DNA of 34,779 bases from an uncultured Lachnospiraceae bacterium (GTDB lineage: Bacteria > Bacillota > Clostridia > Lachnospirales > Lachnospiraceae): positions 1 to 34,779 of the forward strand of contig CAJTXA010000030.1 in assembly GCA_910579865.1 (NCBI GenBank), in the 5' to 3' direction. A model generated the notes under the pieces. It ran no database searches and had not been told where the DNA came from. It saw only the letters and a list, made by a program, of their open reading frames with translations. Position numbers and translations under genes: made by a program. Shown piece by piece: positions 14,972 to 22,948 of the stretch (position 1 is the stretch's first letter; every line of letters begins with the position of its first letter).

Positions 14972-15385
14972 ATGGCTAATAATTGTATTTTTTGTAAACT
15001 GGCGAATGGCGAAATTCCGACAAGAACTTTGTATGAGGATGATGAGTTTCGAATTATTTTGGATACAGGACCTTTGACAAAAGGACATGCATTAATACTT
15101 CCAAAAAAACATGCAGAAAATATATTTGAATTAGATGAAGAAACTGTAAAGAGAGCATATCAGTTAGCAAAACAATTTGGAGCTAAGATGATAGCAGCAT
15201 TAAAAGCAGATGGAATGAATATTTTACAAAATAATGGAAGTGCAGCAGGGCAAAGTGTATTTCATTTTCATATACATTTAATTCCACGGTATATGGAAGA
15301 TAAAGTTAAACTTGGAATGGAAGGTGGAAGTGAACCAGAATATAGTTTAGATGAAGTATTGAAAGAAATCACAAAGAGTTTTTAG
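14972..15385 (+). CDS. HIT-family nucleotide phosphohydrolase
   Basis: 137-residue histidine-triad protein of the HinT/Hit branch, which hydrolyses AMP-linked substrates such as adenosine phosphoramidates. Visible: the N-terminal zinc-site cysteines (NCIFCKLANGEIPT), the central strand GHALILPKKHAEN and the catalytic triad HFHIHLIP. ATG 14972 is chosen since AAAGGAG (14957-14963) is 8 nt upstream; an in-frame TTG 24 nt earlier has no such site. It is a single-gene unit ending at a strong hairpin. Confidence 0.93.
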   Translation: MANNCIFCKLANGEIPTRTLYEDDEFRIILDTGPLTKGHALILPKKHAENIFELDEETVKRAYQLAKQFGAKMIAALKADGMNILQNNGSAAGQSVFHFHIHLIPRYMEDKVKLGMEGGSEPEYSLDEVLKEITKSF

Positions 15386-15432
15386 AGTAAAAAATTTTTA
15401 GAATAATGATATTATTTTTTATTTTATTCAGT

Positions 15433-15481
15433 CCTCCTTACTGTATTATTTTTAGAAAGAAAATGGTTGTCAGTAAGGAGG
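15433..15481. terminator. Bidirectional terminator between HIT and murG
   Basis: Perfect 11-bp stem (CCTCCTTACTG at 15433-15443 with CAGTAAGGAGG at 15471-15481) around a 27-nt loop, followed on the + strand by ATTTTATT. It lies between two convergent genes and can serve both. The loop is long and the T-tract imperfect, so efficiency is uncertain. Confidence 0.65.
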
Positions 15482-15502
15482 CATTTTATTAGATAAGTTA
15501 AA

Positions 15503-16585
15503 TTATTTATGGTTTTTTTGAGATAATTCTTGAATTAATGAGGTAATGATTGAGATAGAATCTGCTAATTCGCTTTTTTCCATTGCTTCTATATATTGTT
15601 TACGATTTTGATATACTTTTTTTACTGTTTGGTAAAGAAGCTCATCTGTGAGGTTTTCTTCTTCAATTACGTTACTAAAGCCTTGCTTTTGAAAGGACTG
15701 TGCATTTAGTATTTGGTCTCCACGACTAGCAGCCTTAGAAAGTGGAATTAGGATATTTGGTTTTCTTAAAGCCAAAATTTCACAGATAGAATTTGCCCCT
15801 GCACGAGAAATCATAAGATCAGTAGCAGCAAAAATATCTTTTAATTCTGCCTTTATATATTCAAACTGGATATAGCCTTTTGTATTTTGCAAAGAAGGTT
15901 CGAGATTGTCTTTTCCACAGATATGAATGATTTGAAATTGGTTTAGTAATTTTGGCAGAATGGATCGAACTGCTTTATTGATAGCGGATGCACCCTGGCT
16001 TCCTCCCATAACAAGGATAACAGGTTTTTCACCACTCAAATGAGCAAAATTCAAGCCTATCGTTCGGTTTCCAGTACGCAATTCACTGCGAATAGGAGAA
16101 CCTGTTAGGACAGCTTTTCCTTCTGGCAGCATTTTTACAGTTTCTGGGAAATTGCAGCATATTTTTGAAGAAAATGGAAAAGATAAACGGTTAGCAAGCC
16201 CTGGCGTCATATCAGATTCATGGATAATAACTGGAATATGACAACGACTGGCTGCTAATACAACTGGAACAGAAACAAAACCACCTTTAGAGAAGAGGAT
16301 GTCTGGTTTTAATTGTTTTAAAATGTGTTTTGCTTCCTGATAACCTTTTAGTACTCGAAATGGATCAGAAAAATTTTTGATATCTAAGTAACGGCGAAGT
16401 TTTCCTGAAGAAATTCCATAGTATGGAATTTTTTGTTCTTCAATTAACCCTTTTTCGATGCCTTGATAAGAACCAATGTAAAAAATTTGGTAGCCAGCTT
16501 TTTTTAGGGATGGAAGCAAGGCAATGTTTGGAGTAACGTGTCCGGCTGTTCCACCACCAGTAAGTACTATTTTTTTCTCTTTCAT
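15503..16585 (-). CDS. murG: MurG, lipid II-forming GlcNAc transferase
   Basis: 360-residue GT28 glycosyltransferase that adds GlcNAc to lipid I at the inner face of the membrane, completing the peptidoglycan precursor lipid II. Visible: the N-terminal GGGTAGHVTPN loop, the tract SKGGFVSVPVVLAA, the linker into the UDP-GlcNAc domain (VILVMGGSQGASAIN) and the sugar-nucleotide signature ISRAGANSICEILALRKPNILIPL. The length is normal. The start is preceded by AAAGG and a structured 95-nt gap after the TSCPD gene. It is not in the classical division-and-cell-wall cluster here but stands next to the small TSCPD gene on the - strand. Confidence 0.96.
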   Translation of the reverse strand: MKEKKIVLTGGGTAGHVTPNIALLPSLKKAGYQIFYIGSYQGIEKGLIEEQKIPYYGISSGKLRRYLDIKNFSDPFRVLKGYQEAKHILKQLKPDILFSKGGFVSVPVVLAASRCHIPVIIHESDMTPGLANRLSFPFSSKICCNFPETVKMLPEGKAVLTGSPIRSELRTGNRTIGLNFAHLSGEKPVILVMGGSQGASAINKAVRSILPKLLNQFQIIHICGKDNLEPSLQNTKGYIQFEYIKAELKDIFAATDLMISRAGANSICEILALRKPNILIPLSKAASRGDQILNAQSFQKQGFSNVIEEENLTDELLYQTVKKVYQNRKQYIEAMEKSELADSISIITSLIQELSQKNHK

Positions 16586-16612
16586 AATTAATTACCTTTC
16601 GAAACATAAATA

Positions 16613-16653
16613 CAACGTCCATAGAGCTTTTTTGAGGGCTATTATGAACGTTG
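16613..16653 (-). promoter_or_regulatory. Hairpin in the murG 5' region
   Basis: Imperfect stem of about 13-14 bp (CAACGTCCATAGAG against CTATTATGAACGTTG, one bulge and one G-U pair) in the gap between the TSCPD and murG genes. Read on the - strand it is not followed by a T-run, so it looks more like a leader or RNA-processing structure than a terminator. Confidence 0.45.
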
Positions 16654-16680
16654 CAATTGATTAAAATGAAAATGTATGGA

Positions 16681-16926
16681 TTATTGTTTTAGATAATCTC
16701 TTAATGCTTTTGAAAGCTGATCCGGACAGGAAGTTCCTTTTGAACCACACTGAATTCCTTCTAAGCGGTTAATTGCTTCATTAATATCCATACCTTCAAT
16801 TAATTTGGCAACGCCTTGTGTATTTCCTGCGCAACCTCCTATAAATTCAACTGCTGTTAAGGTATTTTCTTCTGTTACTGAAAATCGAATTTCTCTTGCA
16901 CAAGTCCCTTTGGTTTTATAATTCAT
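16681..16926 (-). CDS. TSCPD-domain protein (TIGR03905-type)
   Basis: 81-residue protein carrying the TSCPD signature (GTSCPDQLSKAL near residue 65), an internal GGCAGNTQGV tract and further cysteines (C9, C29, C57, C63). The TSCPD domain also occurs at the C-terminus of some class II ribonucleotide reductases; the function of stand-alone copies is not known, and the cysteines suggest metal or redox chemistry. ATG at 16926 is chosen because AAAAGGAG lies about 7 nt upstream; an in-frame ATG 33 nt earlier has no site. A good promoter is found upstream (16986-17015, - strand). murG follows 95 nt downstream and may be co-transcribed. Confidence 0.82.
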   Translation of the reverse strand: MNYKTKGTCAREIRFSVTEENTLTAVEFIGGCAGNTQGVAKLIEGMDINEAINRLEGIQCGSKGTSCPDQLSKALRDYLKQ

Positions 16927-16985
16927 TCTATTACACTCCTTTTCTTTATGTATAAGCATGAAATGCCATTCATATTGTTTTGCTT

Positions 16986-17015
16986 ATTCTATCTCTAAGA
17001 TATGAGGTTTGTCAA
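16986..17015 (-). promoter_or_regulatory. Promoter for the TSCPD-murG unit
   Basis: On the - strand: TTGACA (17015-17010), 18-nt spacer, TAGAAT (16991-16986). The transcript would start roughly 50 nt before the TSCPD start codon. Confidence 0.6.
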
Positions 17016-17161
17016 GAAAAAATGATTCAAATATTGATAAGAGAAGAAAAATATATAAATAATGATAAAAATATTGCAATTAAGTTTTATTCTAAAATTG
17101 TATAAATTTATTGGAGACTAATTTTATTTTGTTTTTTTAAAATTGTAAATATAATTTAAGG

Positions 17162-17190
17162 TTGTAATTAAATTAGGAATTTTATATAAT
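17162..17190 (+). promoter_or_regulatory. Candidate promoter for mtnN
   Basis: TTGTAA (17162-17167), 17-nt spacer, TATAAT (17185-17190), about 115 nt ahead of the gene. The surrounding sequence is very A+T-rich, so chance matches are likely. Confidence 0.4.
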
Positions 17191-17311
17191 ATTAATATTA
17201 TGTTTAAATGATTTATTTAATACAAATTATAGATAGAGGTAAAATGATTTCTTTTAATATTAGAAAATATTGAGAAATATAAAATGAAATTTTATAGAAG
17301 GAGGAATAGTG

Positions 17312-18010
17312 ATGTTAGGAATTATTGGAGCAATGGAAGAGGAAGTAGCTGCTCTTAAAAAGAAGATGCAGATAGAAAAGATCATGCAGTGTGCTTCTAT
17401 GGAGTTTTGCCAGGGAATATTAGAAGGGAAACAGGTGGTAGTGGTTCGTTCTGGAATTGGAAAGGTAAATGCTGCAGTTTGCGCACAGATTTTGGTAGAT
17501 CGTTTTCAAGTGGATGCAATGATTAATACAGGAATTGCAGGAGCATTATCAAATGAAATTAATATTGGAGATATTGTTTTATCTTCTGATACAATGCAAC
17601 ATGATATGGATGCGACTGGATTTGGTTATCGGTTTGGTGAGATTCCTAGGATGGAAACATCAGCTTTTGAGGCAGATTCCCAGTTAATTGAATTGGCAAA
17701 GGTTTGTTGTAAAAGAGTAAATCCAGAAGTTGGAGTTCATGTGGGAAGAGTAGTAAGTGGAGATCAGTTTATTTCAAATCGATCGGATAAGGAGTGGATT
17801 GTAAAATACTTTGGGGGTTATTGTACCGAGATGGAGGGGGCAGCAATTGCACAGGTAGCTTATTTAAATCAGATTCCTTTTTTGATTGTACGGGCAATAT
17901 CAGATAAGGCAGATAATAGTGCAAGCATGGATTATGCAGAGTTCGAAAAACAAGCAATTATTCATTCTGTAAATCTTATAGTTGAAATGGTTAAGAATTT
18001 AGCTTCTTAA
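17312..18010 (+). CDS. mtnN: 5'-methylthioadenosine/S-adenosylhomocysteine nucleosidase
   Basis: 232-residue enzyme that cleaves adenine from methylthioadenosine and S-adenosylhomocysteine, recycling SAM by-products. Visible: N-terminal IGIIGAMEEEV with the catalytic-site glutamate, the VRSGIGKVNAA and NTGIAGAL loops, the substrate tract FGGYCTEMEGAAIAQVA and the catalytic aspartate in RAISDKAD. The start is ATG 17312, 7 nt from AAGGAGG (17298-17304); a GTG directly before it would be only 4 nt away. Length is normal. It stands alone: no luxS or methionine-salvage gene is adjacent. The downstream gene begins 238 nt later behind a possible promoter and structured leader. Confidence 0.96.
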   Translation: MLGIIGAMEEEVAALKKKMQIEKIMQCASMEFCQGILEGKQVVVVRSGIGKVNAAVCAQILVDRFQVDAMINTGIAGALSNEINIGDIVLSSDTMQHDMDATGFGYRFGEIPRMETSAFEADSQLIELAKVCCKRVNPEVGVHVGRVVSGDQFISNRSDKEWIVKYFGGYCTEMEGAAIAQVAYLNQIPFLIVRAISDKADNSASMDYAEFEKQAIIHSVNLIVEMVKNLAS

Positions 18011-18058
18011 AGCACGAAAATTAGCAGGTTTTGTCAACTAAATATTTCCATTCTCAAC

Positions 18059-18087
18059 TTTTCAAAATGAAAAAACATGTGTATAAT
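18059..18087 (+). promoter_or_regulatory. Candidate promoter of the 18249 gene
   Basis: TTTTCA (18059-18064), 17-nt spacer, TATAAT (18082-18087). It would give a leader of about 155 nt that includes the hairpin at 18129-18158. Confidence 0.45.
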
Positions 18088-18128
18088 GCAAAGCGTACCT
18101 GAGAAAAATTTGTTTTTGACGCAAGCTG

Positions 18129-18158
18129 ACTTATGCATTGACCGGTAACTGCATAAGT
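18129..18158 (+). promoter_or_regulatory. Structured leader element of unknown type
   Basis: Perfect 9-bp stem (ACTTATGCA at 18129-18137 with TGCATAAGT at 18150-18158) with a 12-nt loop (TTGACCGGTAAC). It lies between a candidate promoter and the start codon at 18249, preceded by GACGCAAGC (18119-18127). No T-run follows, so it is not a terminator. The GACGCAA tract is reminiscent of the c-di-GMP-I riboswitch, but the rest of that motif is not evident. Possibly a cis-regulatory RNA. Confidence 0.4.
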
Positions 18159-18248
18159 AGGATCGAATTGGTATAGTATCAGCAAAAAATGTCAAAGACG
18201 CATCTTTATTTTGTTTCGTTTAGAAAAGAGAGAAAGGGGATATTTGTT

Positions 18249-19214
18249 ATGTTGGAACGTGCAATTAGTGGATACTGGGTTTTATATGTGATGTTAGGAG
18301 TTTGTGCTATAGGAGTGATAAGCCGTTTGTGGCTTGCAAGCATTTATTCCGGATTATTAAAGGATGTACAATATACAAAAGAACCAAAGAAAAAGTTATT
18401 GAAACAGATGAAAGAGAAGTATGAGACTTGCTATCAATTGAGTAAAGGGATCAGTAATGTAGAGGCATTTCTTGTAAGAAATCTTTATGGGTACCGTTTT
18501 ATGGGACTAACATTAGGTGGGATACAAAAGATATCGGGACAAGCTTTTTTCCTGTGTCTTTTATTAGGAGGTTTAGTAGCAAGTTATACATATGCATATG
18601 GGATGCCATTAGAGTTGACAGGTATTTATAGTGCTTCTGCTATTGGAATGGCAACTTTATTAGTATACATAAACTGTATTTTTGATGTGCGAGGAAGACA
18701 AACGGTATTAGAAGCTGGAATTGTGGATTATTTGCAAAATTATTATTCGGCTGTATTGGATAGGAAAAAGCATTTTACAATAGAAACTATGGAAAATTTG
18801 GCAGAAGAGACAATACAGGAGGATGAAAGAGAGACTTTTCGGTCAGAGGTAAGGGAAGAGAAAGTTGTTGAGAGGAAAACGCCATCAATAGAAAGTGCAA
18901 CTTTGCGAAGTGAGAAAAAGGAAGGAAGACAAGCGGAAAAATTGGCTGCGATGTTTCGGAAGAAGGAGCGCCATAAACAACCAGAAAATACTTTTGCAAA
19001 GGAACAGGCAGAACAACTTTTGCTAGAATTGCGGAAAAATCCTCGAAGAGGGAAAGAGGTCTTACAAGAAGAGGATAGCGAGCTTGAAAACCTAAGAAGC
19101 TCTTTAAATCAAATTGCTGCGGATTTAGAGAAGGGACGAAATGGAGAAAATCGACAACTTGCAGAAGAAGAGATGAGAATTGTAGAGGAAATTCTTGGGG
19201 AATTCCTTGCTTAG
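18249..19214 (+). CDS. Membrane protein of unknown function with charged C-terminal half
   Basis: 321 residues, family not recognised. A membrane segment at about 9-30 is followed by a basic cytoplasmic-looking stretch (about 38-65), then two strong hydrophobic segments (about 90-115 and 122-145). The tract FDVRGRQTVLEAGIVDYLQNYYSAVL (about 149-174) follows directly. The C-terminal 140 residues are highly charged, Glu/Lys/Arg-rich and probably coiled coil or disordered. ATG 18249 is preferred because AAAGGGGA lies about 8 nt upstream; an in-frame ATG at 18189 would fall inside the structured leader. It is likely monocistronic, bounded by a hairpin downstream. Two or three helices plus a long cytoplasmic tail suggest a scaffold or stator-like role, but nothing shows it. 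Confidence 0.7.
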   Translation: MLERAISGYWVLYVMLGVCAIGVISRLWLASIYSGLLKDVQYTKEPKKKLLKQMKEKYETCYQLSKGISNVEAFLVRNLYGYRFMGLTLGGIQKISGQAFFLCLLLGGLVASYTYAYGMPLELTGIYSASAIGMATLLVYINCIFDVRGRQTVLEAGIVDYLQNYYSAVLDRKKHFTIETMENLAEETIQEDERETFRSEVREEKVVERKTPSIESATLRSEKKEGRQAEKLAAMFRKKERHKQPENTFAKEQAEQLLLELRKNPRRGKEVLQEEDSELENLRSSLNQIAADLEKGRNGENRQLAEEEMRIVEEILGEFLA

Positions 19215-19384
19215 ATTTTTAGAAAATTAGATTTAGAAAGATTTCTGTTATTTATAAATAGCATAGATTTTTTAGGAGCTACATTATTGTACAATATTTT
19301 GCATTTATTCGTTTATAGTTAAGAATAGTATTATTTAGTTGGATATAAAAGATTATAAAAGGAGTATTAGATATGGAGTAAAGT

Positions 19385-19431
19385 AGGGATTGTTATATTA
19401 GTTGCATTAATTAATTTATATAACAATCCCT
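19385..19431. terminator. Hairpin between convergent genes
   Basis: Perfect 14-bp stem (AGGGATTGTTATAT at 19385-19398 with its complement at 19418-19431) around a 19-nt loop, followed by AATCTTTTA. It sits between the 18249 gene (+) and the Nudix gene (-) and probably ends both transcripts, although neither side has a clean T-run. Just before it, AAAAGGAG (19357-19364) and ATG at 19373 make a two-codon frame (Met-Glu-stop). Confidence 0.6.
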
Positions 19432-19492
19432 AATCTTTTACAAAAAAATATAGAAAAAAATTTATTATTATAATTATATATTGTGTTTAATT

Positions 19493-20110
19493 TTATAGTT
19501 CTTCTAAAAAAGAAAGTGGATCCTTGTCTGTATTATGGATAAAGTGCATTAACATATAAGCACACATAATAGCAACATTTTCTTCTTTTAGGATACGTTT
19601 ACATTCCTCTCTGTCTGCTAATACAATTTGAATATCTTCTGAATCTTCCTGATGAGTATTAGAAGGGGTTCCAGAACAGTAACCATATACTGTACCACAA
19701 GATTCATCTGTCATGCCTACAGTAGTATAGAATGGCTTAGAGTAGGCAGAGTCAACCTTTTTAGGAATAAAAGAAAGACCAGTTTCCTCATAGATTTCTC
19801 TTATTCCAGCTTCAAACATATCTTCACCTTTTTCTACTAATCCAGCAGGAAATTCATAGATATAATCGTTAATAGGATAACGAAATTGACGAATTAAAAC
19901 AATTTTATCCTTTTGTTCACCATAGATAGCATAGATAATAACACCATCGGAACGGTGACTGTGAGATACAGCTTTTAGATCTTCGATTTGAGAAACACGA
20001 GAAGCAACAAAATAGGGTGCAATTTTTCCATTTCTTCGTTCTGCTTGAAATTCATAAAGGTTAAGAAAGCGGTTATCTGTTTGCTTCGTTACATTTTTTA
20101 CTCTGTTCAT
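19493..20110 (-). CDS. Nudix hydrolase, ADP-ribose pyrophosphatase-like
   Basis: 205 residues. The Nudix box is complete: G90-x5-E96-x7-REIYEETGL (to residue 112), matching GX5EX7REUXEEXGU. Upstream, VLIRQFRYPINDYIYEFPAG is the typical strand pair of the ADP-ribose pyrophosphatase branch. Such enzymes hydrolyse ADP-ribose or related nucleoside diphosphate sugars with Mg2+. The C-terminal third (from about 130) is longer than usual and contains EESCG-like and DREECKRIL tracts. The gene follows the EAL gene by 68 nt on the same strand and may share its transcript. AAGGA lies about 5 nt before the start. Confidence 0.9.
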   Translation of the reverse strand: MNRVKNVTKQTDNRFLNLYEFQAERRNGKIAPYFVASRVSQIEDLKAVSHSHRSDGVIIYAIYGEQKDKIVLIRQFRYPINDYIYEFPAGLVEKGEDMFEAGIREIYEETGLSFIPKKVDSAYSKPFYTTVGMTDESCGTVYGYCSGTPSNTHQEDSEDIQIVLADREECKRILKEENVAIMCAYMLMHFIHNTDKDPLSFLEEL

Positions 20111-20178
20111 AATTTTCCTTCTTTCTTTTTCATTTACTTTTCATTTTTAACTATTTGATGTAATAAAAAATAGTGTTT

Positions 20179-22080
20179 TTAAAATTGTTTATCTAATGCA
20201 TCTAAAATATCTCGTTCAGAAAGGGGCTTTGAAAAAAAATATCCTTGTACATAATCAATTTTGAGTCGTAACATTTCTTGAAGTTGTTCTTGTGTTTCAA
20301 TTCCTTCCGCAACTACTTTTAATCCAAGTTGAACCATAATGGTAAGGAAGAGATTCATAGCAGCAACATTATCTGTATCTTCAAAATAATCCCATACCAT
20401 TCGTTTGTCAAGTTTTACAATTTGGATCGGAAGTTTGCTAATACAGCTAAGTGTATTATATCCTCTTGTATAATCTCCTAAAGAAAAGCTAACACCAAGC
20501 TCTCGTAGTTTTTTCATATTAGGAAGCAGTGTTTTTTCGGTATGAATAGCAGACATTTCTTTGATTTTTAAGTTGATCATAGAATAAGGAATTTCATAAC
20601 GATCCATAATTTGTTTTAAATCTGCAGCTAAAGATTCTTTCATACATTCAATAATAGAAAGATGAATTTCAATATATTCAATTTCTCTTGCGATTAAATC
20701 ATTTTTATGGATAAAAGAACATACCTGTTCAAAAACATTTTTCCCTAATTCCATAATTATTCCATTTTGCTCAACAAGAGGAATTAGAAAGTCAGGAGAA
20801 ATATAATGTCCTTCTGTATCAGGAATATAAATTAATGCTTCTGCACAGGTATAGCGATTTTTTTCTGTTGAATAGATTGGCTGGTAAAAGATCTGTACTG
20901 TATGTTGAGCTAAAGCAGTATGAAGAGCTTTTATTGTTTTTTCTATGACAAGTTTTCGTTCTAATGTATTAGAATCAATACAATTTAAAGTATATTTTCC
21001 CATTTTGTGTTTTTCTGTGATAAATCCACGGATTAAATCATAGGAATTACCAATGGACGAGATTACCTGTGAATCTGGCATATAGTAAATACTAACAGAT
21101 AAATCAATCATAAGGGAAGAAATATGCCATGGTTCTGTAAAACGTTGGCGAATAACAGCAAGTGCCTTGCTCATATCTTCCGTTTGTTCAAATACAATAG
21201 AGAAATCACTTTCTGCACTACGAAAAACACGCCCTCCTTCTTGCAGTGAAAGAAAAATGACAATTTCACGAAGGAGCCGTTTATAGTTCTGATAACCGAA
21301 AGCTTCTAAGATAAATTGGTAATGATTAATTGTAATAGTTATAGTAGAGTAAGTAGAACCTCCTTGATCTAGATAGGGCAAATAAGTAGCAAAAGCATGA
21401 GGATTAAAAGCACCACTTTCTAGATCTAAATTTTCATCCGGGTTTTCTAATCTTAGATACATAAATACAATACCTACTGACATAGCGAAACCGACTAATA
21501 GCCATTCATTATGCAAAAATTGAAGCAGAGCAGCCCCTATCCAAGAAAAAATAAAAAAGAGGATAGAGAACAGACAGTTCGGATTGATTTGACTGCGAAA
21601 GTATAGGGCATAACCTAGACAAATTAGTAAATAGAGGAATGTAATTGCATAAGTAATATTTACACAGATTCCATATGTGTAAATTTCTCTGTCATTTATA
21701 TAAGAATAAATTGGATTTGTAATATAAATCCAAGTGGCTGTTAATAGAGGAAGTAGATATAGGATAAAAAGTTGTAATAGCTTTTCTTGTCTATGATAAA
21801 TTTCAACTAATGTATAGGCGAATAAGGCATAAGAAACACCAATAATAGTAAAAAGATAAAATTTACAGATAAAGTGTGTAAGAATCGAAGGAATTTTATG
21901 TTGATTTTGTAGTATAAAGATAGAAGTAATATCCATAGTAATACAGAGGAATACACTAAGTAATAAAACAGAAAAGGCCACTTCATTTGTACGATGCAGC
22001 GTTTTGTGACAAAAGAACATAATAAGGATTAAAGTCACTAGAATTAAGCCGCAAATTTGAAATGGAATATGATAGATCAT
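20179..22080 (-). CDS. Membrane GGDEF-EAL protein with degenerate catalytic motifs
   Basis: 633 residues. About seven or eight membrane helices (1-208) are followed by a degenerate GGDEF domain (about 220-365, with RSAESDF at 288-293 where RxGGDEF is expected) and an EAL domain (about 380-630). In the EAL domain E414 (AEAL), D536, K556, E595 (AEGIE) and Q612 are kept. The metal-binding Asn of NLS is His473, the first Glu of ExTE is Lys505 and the first Asp of the DD pair is Gly535. So both cyclase and phosphodiesterase activities are probably lost, leaving a membrane sensor that may bind c-di-GMP or act by protein contact. The start follows AGGAGG 11 nt upstream; an extended -10 (TGTTATAAT) lies near 22121-22129. 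Confidence 0.85.
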   Translation of the reverse strand: MIYHIPFQICGLILVTLILIMFFCHKTLHRTNEVAFSVLLLSVFLCITMDITSIFILQNQHKIPSILTHFICKFYLFTIIGVSYALFAYTLVEIYHRQEKLLQLFILYLLPLLTATWIYITNPIYSYINDREIYTYGICVNITYAITFLYLLICLGYALYFRSQINPNCLFSILFFIFSWIGAALLQFLHNEWLLVGFAMSVGIVFMYLRLENPDENLDLESGAFNPHAFATYLPYLDQGGSTYSTITITINHYQFILEAFGYQNYKRLLREIVIFLSLQEGGRVFRSAESDFSIVFEQTEDMSKALAVIRQRFTEPWHISSLMIDLSVSIYYMPDSQVISSIGNSYDLIRGFITEKHKMGKYTLNCIDSNTLERKLVIEKTIKALHTALAQHTVQIFYQPIYSTEKNRYTCAEALIYIPDTEGHYISPDFLIPLVEQNGIIMELGKNVFEQVCSFIHKNDLIAREIEYIEIHLSIIECMKESLAADLKQIMDRYEIPYSMINLKIKEMSAIHTEKTLLPNMKKLRELGVSFSLGDYTRGYNTLSCISKLPIQIVKLDKRMVWDYFEDTDNVAAMNLFLTIMVQLGLKVVAEGIETQEQLQEMLRLKIDYVQGYFFSKPLSERDILDALDKQF

Positions 22081-22254
22081 CTGTTTTTTTTCCTCCTATT
22101 ATCTGAACTTATGCAGAGTGATTATAACATATTTTTCCAAAAAAGGAAACTACTTCCTACTATAAAACATAAAAATAGGTTAGATTTTCCAAAATAATAG
22201 AATGGAATTCTATAAAATTTTATATTTTGTTAATATTTACAATGAAATCTTCAT

Positions 22255-22283
22255 TTGACCTTTTCTCATTTACGTACTAAGAT
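22255..22283 (+). promoter_or_regulatory. Promoter of the flavodoxin gene cluster
   Basis: TTGACC (22255-22260), 17-nt spacer, TAAGAT (22278-22283), about 50 nt ahead of the flavodoxin start. Confidence 0.55.
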
Positions 22284-22336
22284 TAAAATTAAAGAGTTAG
22301 TAGGCAATGTGTTATAAACTAGAAAGGTGAATCGGC

Positions 22337-22882
22337 ATGCAGTATGAGGTGTTATTCGTTAGTAAAACCGGAAATACAGAAGAGGTAGCAAAAGCAGTTT
22401 ACCGGGGGATTCCGAGTAGGCAAAAGGATATTCGGCGTCTTGAACGGAGCACTCCTATTGATATAGGGGAAACATATTTTATCGGATTTTGGACAAATCG
22501 GGGAAGCTGTAGTATAGAAGTGTTAGATTATATTTCAGAACTGCATGGAAAGAATATTGCATTATTTGGGACTTGTGGTATGGGGTGTGAAATGGAATAT
22601 TATAAAATTATCGAGAAACAAGTAAAAGCTCTTATACCAGATGATAATGTTTATTTAGGAGCTTTTCTATGTCAGGGAAAAATGCCAATGCATGTGCGAA
22701 ATAAGTATGAAGAATTATTAAAGAGTGGGCAAAATGATGATTTGGCACTGCATATGATTCACAATTTTGATGAAGCATTATTACACCCAAATCAGGATGA
22801 TTTATTAAGAGCAGAACATTTTGCAGCCAATATTATAGAAAAGTTGGAAGCTTGCCAAAACCAAAGTCAAAATCAGAATTAA
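22337..22882 (+). CDS. Flavodoxin-family protein
   Basis: 181 residues. The N-terminal FMN phosphate loop is SKTGNTEEVAKAV (residues 9-21), followed by flavodoxin-like strands (TYFIGFWTNRGSCSIEVLDYI and KNIALFGTCGMG). It should carry electrons through bound FMN. The C-terminal part (from about 110) is helical and ends in a Gln/Asn-rich tail. The general form resembles the flavodoxin BilS that accompanies the bilirubin reductase BilR, but no BilR-like enzyme is in the window, so I do not assign that name. AAAGGTGA precedes the start. It is the first gene of a + strand run that continues with the zinc-ribbon, DUF5685 and J-domain genes. Confidence 0.82.
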   Translation: MQYEVLFVSKTGNTEEVAKAVYRGIPSRQKDIRRLERSTPIDIGETYFIGFWTNRGSCSIEVLDYISELHGKNIALFGTCGMGCEMEYYKIIEKQVKALIPDDNVYLGAFLCQGKMPMHVRNKYEELLKSGQNDDLALHMIHNFDEALLHPNQDDLLRAEHFAANIIEKLEACQNQSQNQN

Positions 22883-22948
22883 AATGAAAATTTAAGTATA
22901 GAGGATAAAATAACAAACATAAATATATAGAAAGGTTGTGTAGAAGGA

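Larger units (their letters stand above)
16927..17311. other. Divergent AT-rich intergenic region
   Basis: No gene seen. It separates the TSCPD gene (- strand) from the MTA/SAH nucleosidase gene (+ strand) and holds one candidate promoter in each direction (16986-17015 and 17162-17190). The right half is extremely A+T-rich, so the second promoter match carries less weight. Confidence 0.6.

Noticed and set aside
14780..15088. 102-residue - strand frame overlapping the HIT gene
   Set aside because: Covers a conserved HIT gene on the other strand and lacks any family resemblance.
18088..18180. c-di-GMP-I riboswitch
   Set aside because: GACGCAAGC is suggestive, but the GNRA-capped helix and the downstream receptor and pairing strands could not be found.
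22337..22882. BilS, partner of bilirubin reductase
   Set aside because: General resemblance only; no BilR-like gene is in the window.
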